Assembly (NCBI GenBank): GCA_018334855.1
Contig: JAGXLE010000117.1
Coordinates: 1-5,251, forward strand
Direction of reading: 5' to 3'
DNA from: Desulfobacterales bacterium
GTDB lineage: Bacteria; Desulfobacterota; Desulfobacteria; Desulfobacterales; Desulfosalsimonadaceae
Length of the DNA: 5,251 bases
Shown: positions 4,659 to 5,251 of the stretch, in pieces
Layout: every line of letters begins with the position of its first letter
Numbering within the stretch: the first letter of the stretch is position 1
Program-made: the position numbers and the translations under genes
The notes under the pieces: generated by a model
Database searches by the model: none
What the model saw: the letters and a program-made list of their open reading frames with translations, nothing else
What the model was told of the DNA's origin: nothing

Positions 4659-5251
4659 ATGGCACAATTGATAGCAGACCGCAGGGACGTGGATTTTGTT
4701 TTACACGAGCAGATGAAGGTCGGGGAAGTGGCCAAACATGAAATGTTTGCAGAGTTTAACAAAAAAACTGTTGATATGATCGTTTCTGAGGCGCGCAACC
4801 TTGCTGTAAAGGCCATCCTGCCCACCTTTAAGGAAAGCGACCAGGTGGGCTGCACCCTGGAAAAAGACGGCACCGTAAAGGTGCCCGACTGCTTTCACCA
4901 GGTAAACGAGCTCTACAAGGACGGCGAGTGGCTGGCCATGATCGACGAGCCGGAATACGGCGGGCAGGGCATGCCAAAGACCGTGGCCCTGGCCGCGGAA
5001 GAATACTTCTACGGTGCAAATTCGTCTTTTATGCTCTATCACGGCCTGTCCCACGGCGCGGCCAACCTGGTCAAGACCTTCGGCACCGAAGATCAGAAAA
5101 AGCACTACCTGCCGAAATTATATTCAGGGCAGTGGTCTGGGACCATGCTGCTGACCGAATCTGAGGCCGGCTCTGACGTGGGCGCGCTCCAGACCGTGGC
5201 CACCCCTAATGATAACGGAACATACAGCATTTCAGGAACCAAGATTTTTAT
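4659..5251 (+). CDS. acyl-CoA dehydrogenase, long (about 600-aa) type, 3' end outside window
   Basis: FAD-dependent enzyme that oxidises an acyl-CoA to the trans-2-enoyl-CoA, the first step of beta-oxidation, passing electrons to electron-transfer flavoprotein; cytosolic. 197 codons are visible before the window ends. The N-terminal segment MAQLIADRRDVDFVLHEQ and the late position of the catalytic-domain motifs match the long subfamily with an extra N-terminal domain. Landmarks: EYGGQG (99-104), a helical stretch with YHGLSHGAANL (127-137) in the N-terminal alpha domain, and the family signature LLTESEAGSD (164-173), where the beta domain contacting FAD and substrate begins. The catalytic Glu lies further downstream and is not seen. 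Chain length of the substrate is unknown; the related 3-methylmercaptopropionyl-CoA dehydrogenase (DmdC) group is a possible alternative. The start has a ribosome site, and palindromes upstream suggest control by a repressor. Confidence 0.93.
   Translation, partial: MAQLIADRRDVDFVLHEQMKVGEVAKHEMFAEFNKKTVDMIVSEARNLAVKAILPTFKESDQVGCTLEKDGTVKVPDCFHQVNELYKDGEWLAMIDEPEYGGQGMPKTVALAAEEYFYGANSSFMLYHGLSHGAANLVKTFGTEDQKKHYLPKLYSGQWSGTMLLTESEAGSDVGALQTVATPNDNGTYSISGTKIF

Overview
The window looks like core chromosome from an anaerobic, lipid- or organic-acid-oxidising bacterium. The best guess is Desulfobacterota (the former sulfate-reducing or syntrophic Deltaproteobacteria). This rests on the mix of a long-type acyl-CoA dehydrogenase, an archaeal-type bifunctional fructose-bisphosphate aldolase/phosphatase, a ferritin-like protein and a short GGGGACAG-type dispersed repeat. 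It is an inference from gene style, not a database match. No phage, transposase, CRISPR, rRNA or tRNA gene is visible.

Layout. (1) 1-1116, plus strand: the 3' part of a class II aldolase/adducin-family gene entering from the left. Its C-terminal domain keeps the metal and catalytic residues. Its N-terminal part reads as a second, degenerate copy of the same fold. (2) 1147-2004, minus strand: nadK (NAD kinase), convergent with the aldolase gene across a 30-bp gap that holds one copy of a short repeat. (3) 2005-2249: divergent promoter region with a strong sigma70-type promoter for the next gene. (4) 2250-3110, plus strand: a 286-aa ferritin-like protein with an N-terminal four-helix di-metal bundle and a ligand-poor C-terminal half. 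(5) 3136-3167: a strong, two-way intrinsic terminator. (6) 3231-4331, minus strand: fructose-1,6-bisphosphate aldolase/phosphatase (start placed at 4331, behind an AGGAGG). (7) 4332-4658: a 327-bp, mostly AT-rich divergent regulatory region with promoters both ways, perfect palindromes, a second repeat copy and a 14-codon leader ORF. (8) 4659-5251, plus strand: the 5' part of an acyl-CoA dehydrogenase that leaves on the right.

How the genes fit together. They do not form one operon. Each appears to be its own transcription unit in alternating orientation. Functionally they are central and housekeeping: NADP supply (NadK), gluconeogenesis (FBP aldolase/phosphatase), fatty-acyl-CoA oxidation (acyl-CoA dehydrogenase) and iron or oxidative-stress handling (ferritin-like). 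An organism that grows on fatty acids would use acyl-CoA oxidation as input and need gluconeogenesis for sugars, so the divergent pair fbp / acyl-CoA dehydrogenase around one regulatory region makes physiological sense (inference).

I do not see an undescribed multi-gene system here. The observations most worth a second look are the two proteins with a degenerate second copy of their fold, the Cys-rich loop beside the aldolase metal site, the palindromes plus leader ORF before the acyl-CoA dehydrogenase, and the related TTGTA/TACAA inverted repeats in two promoters.
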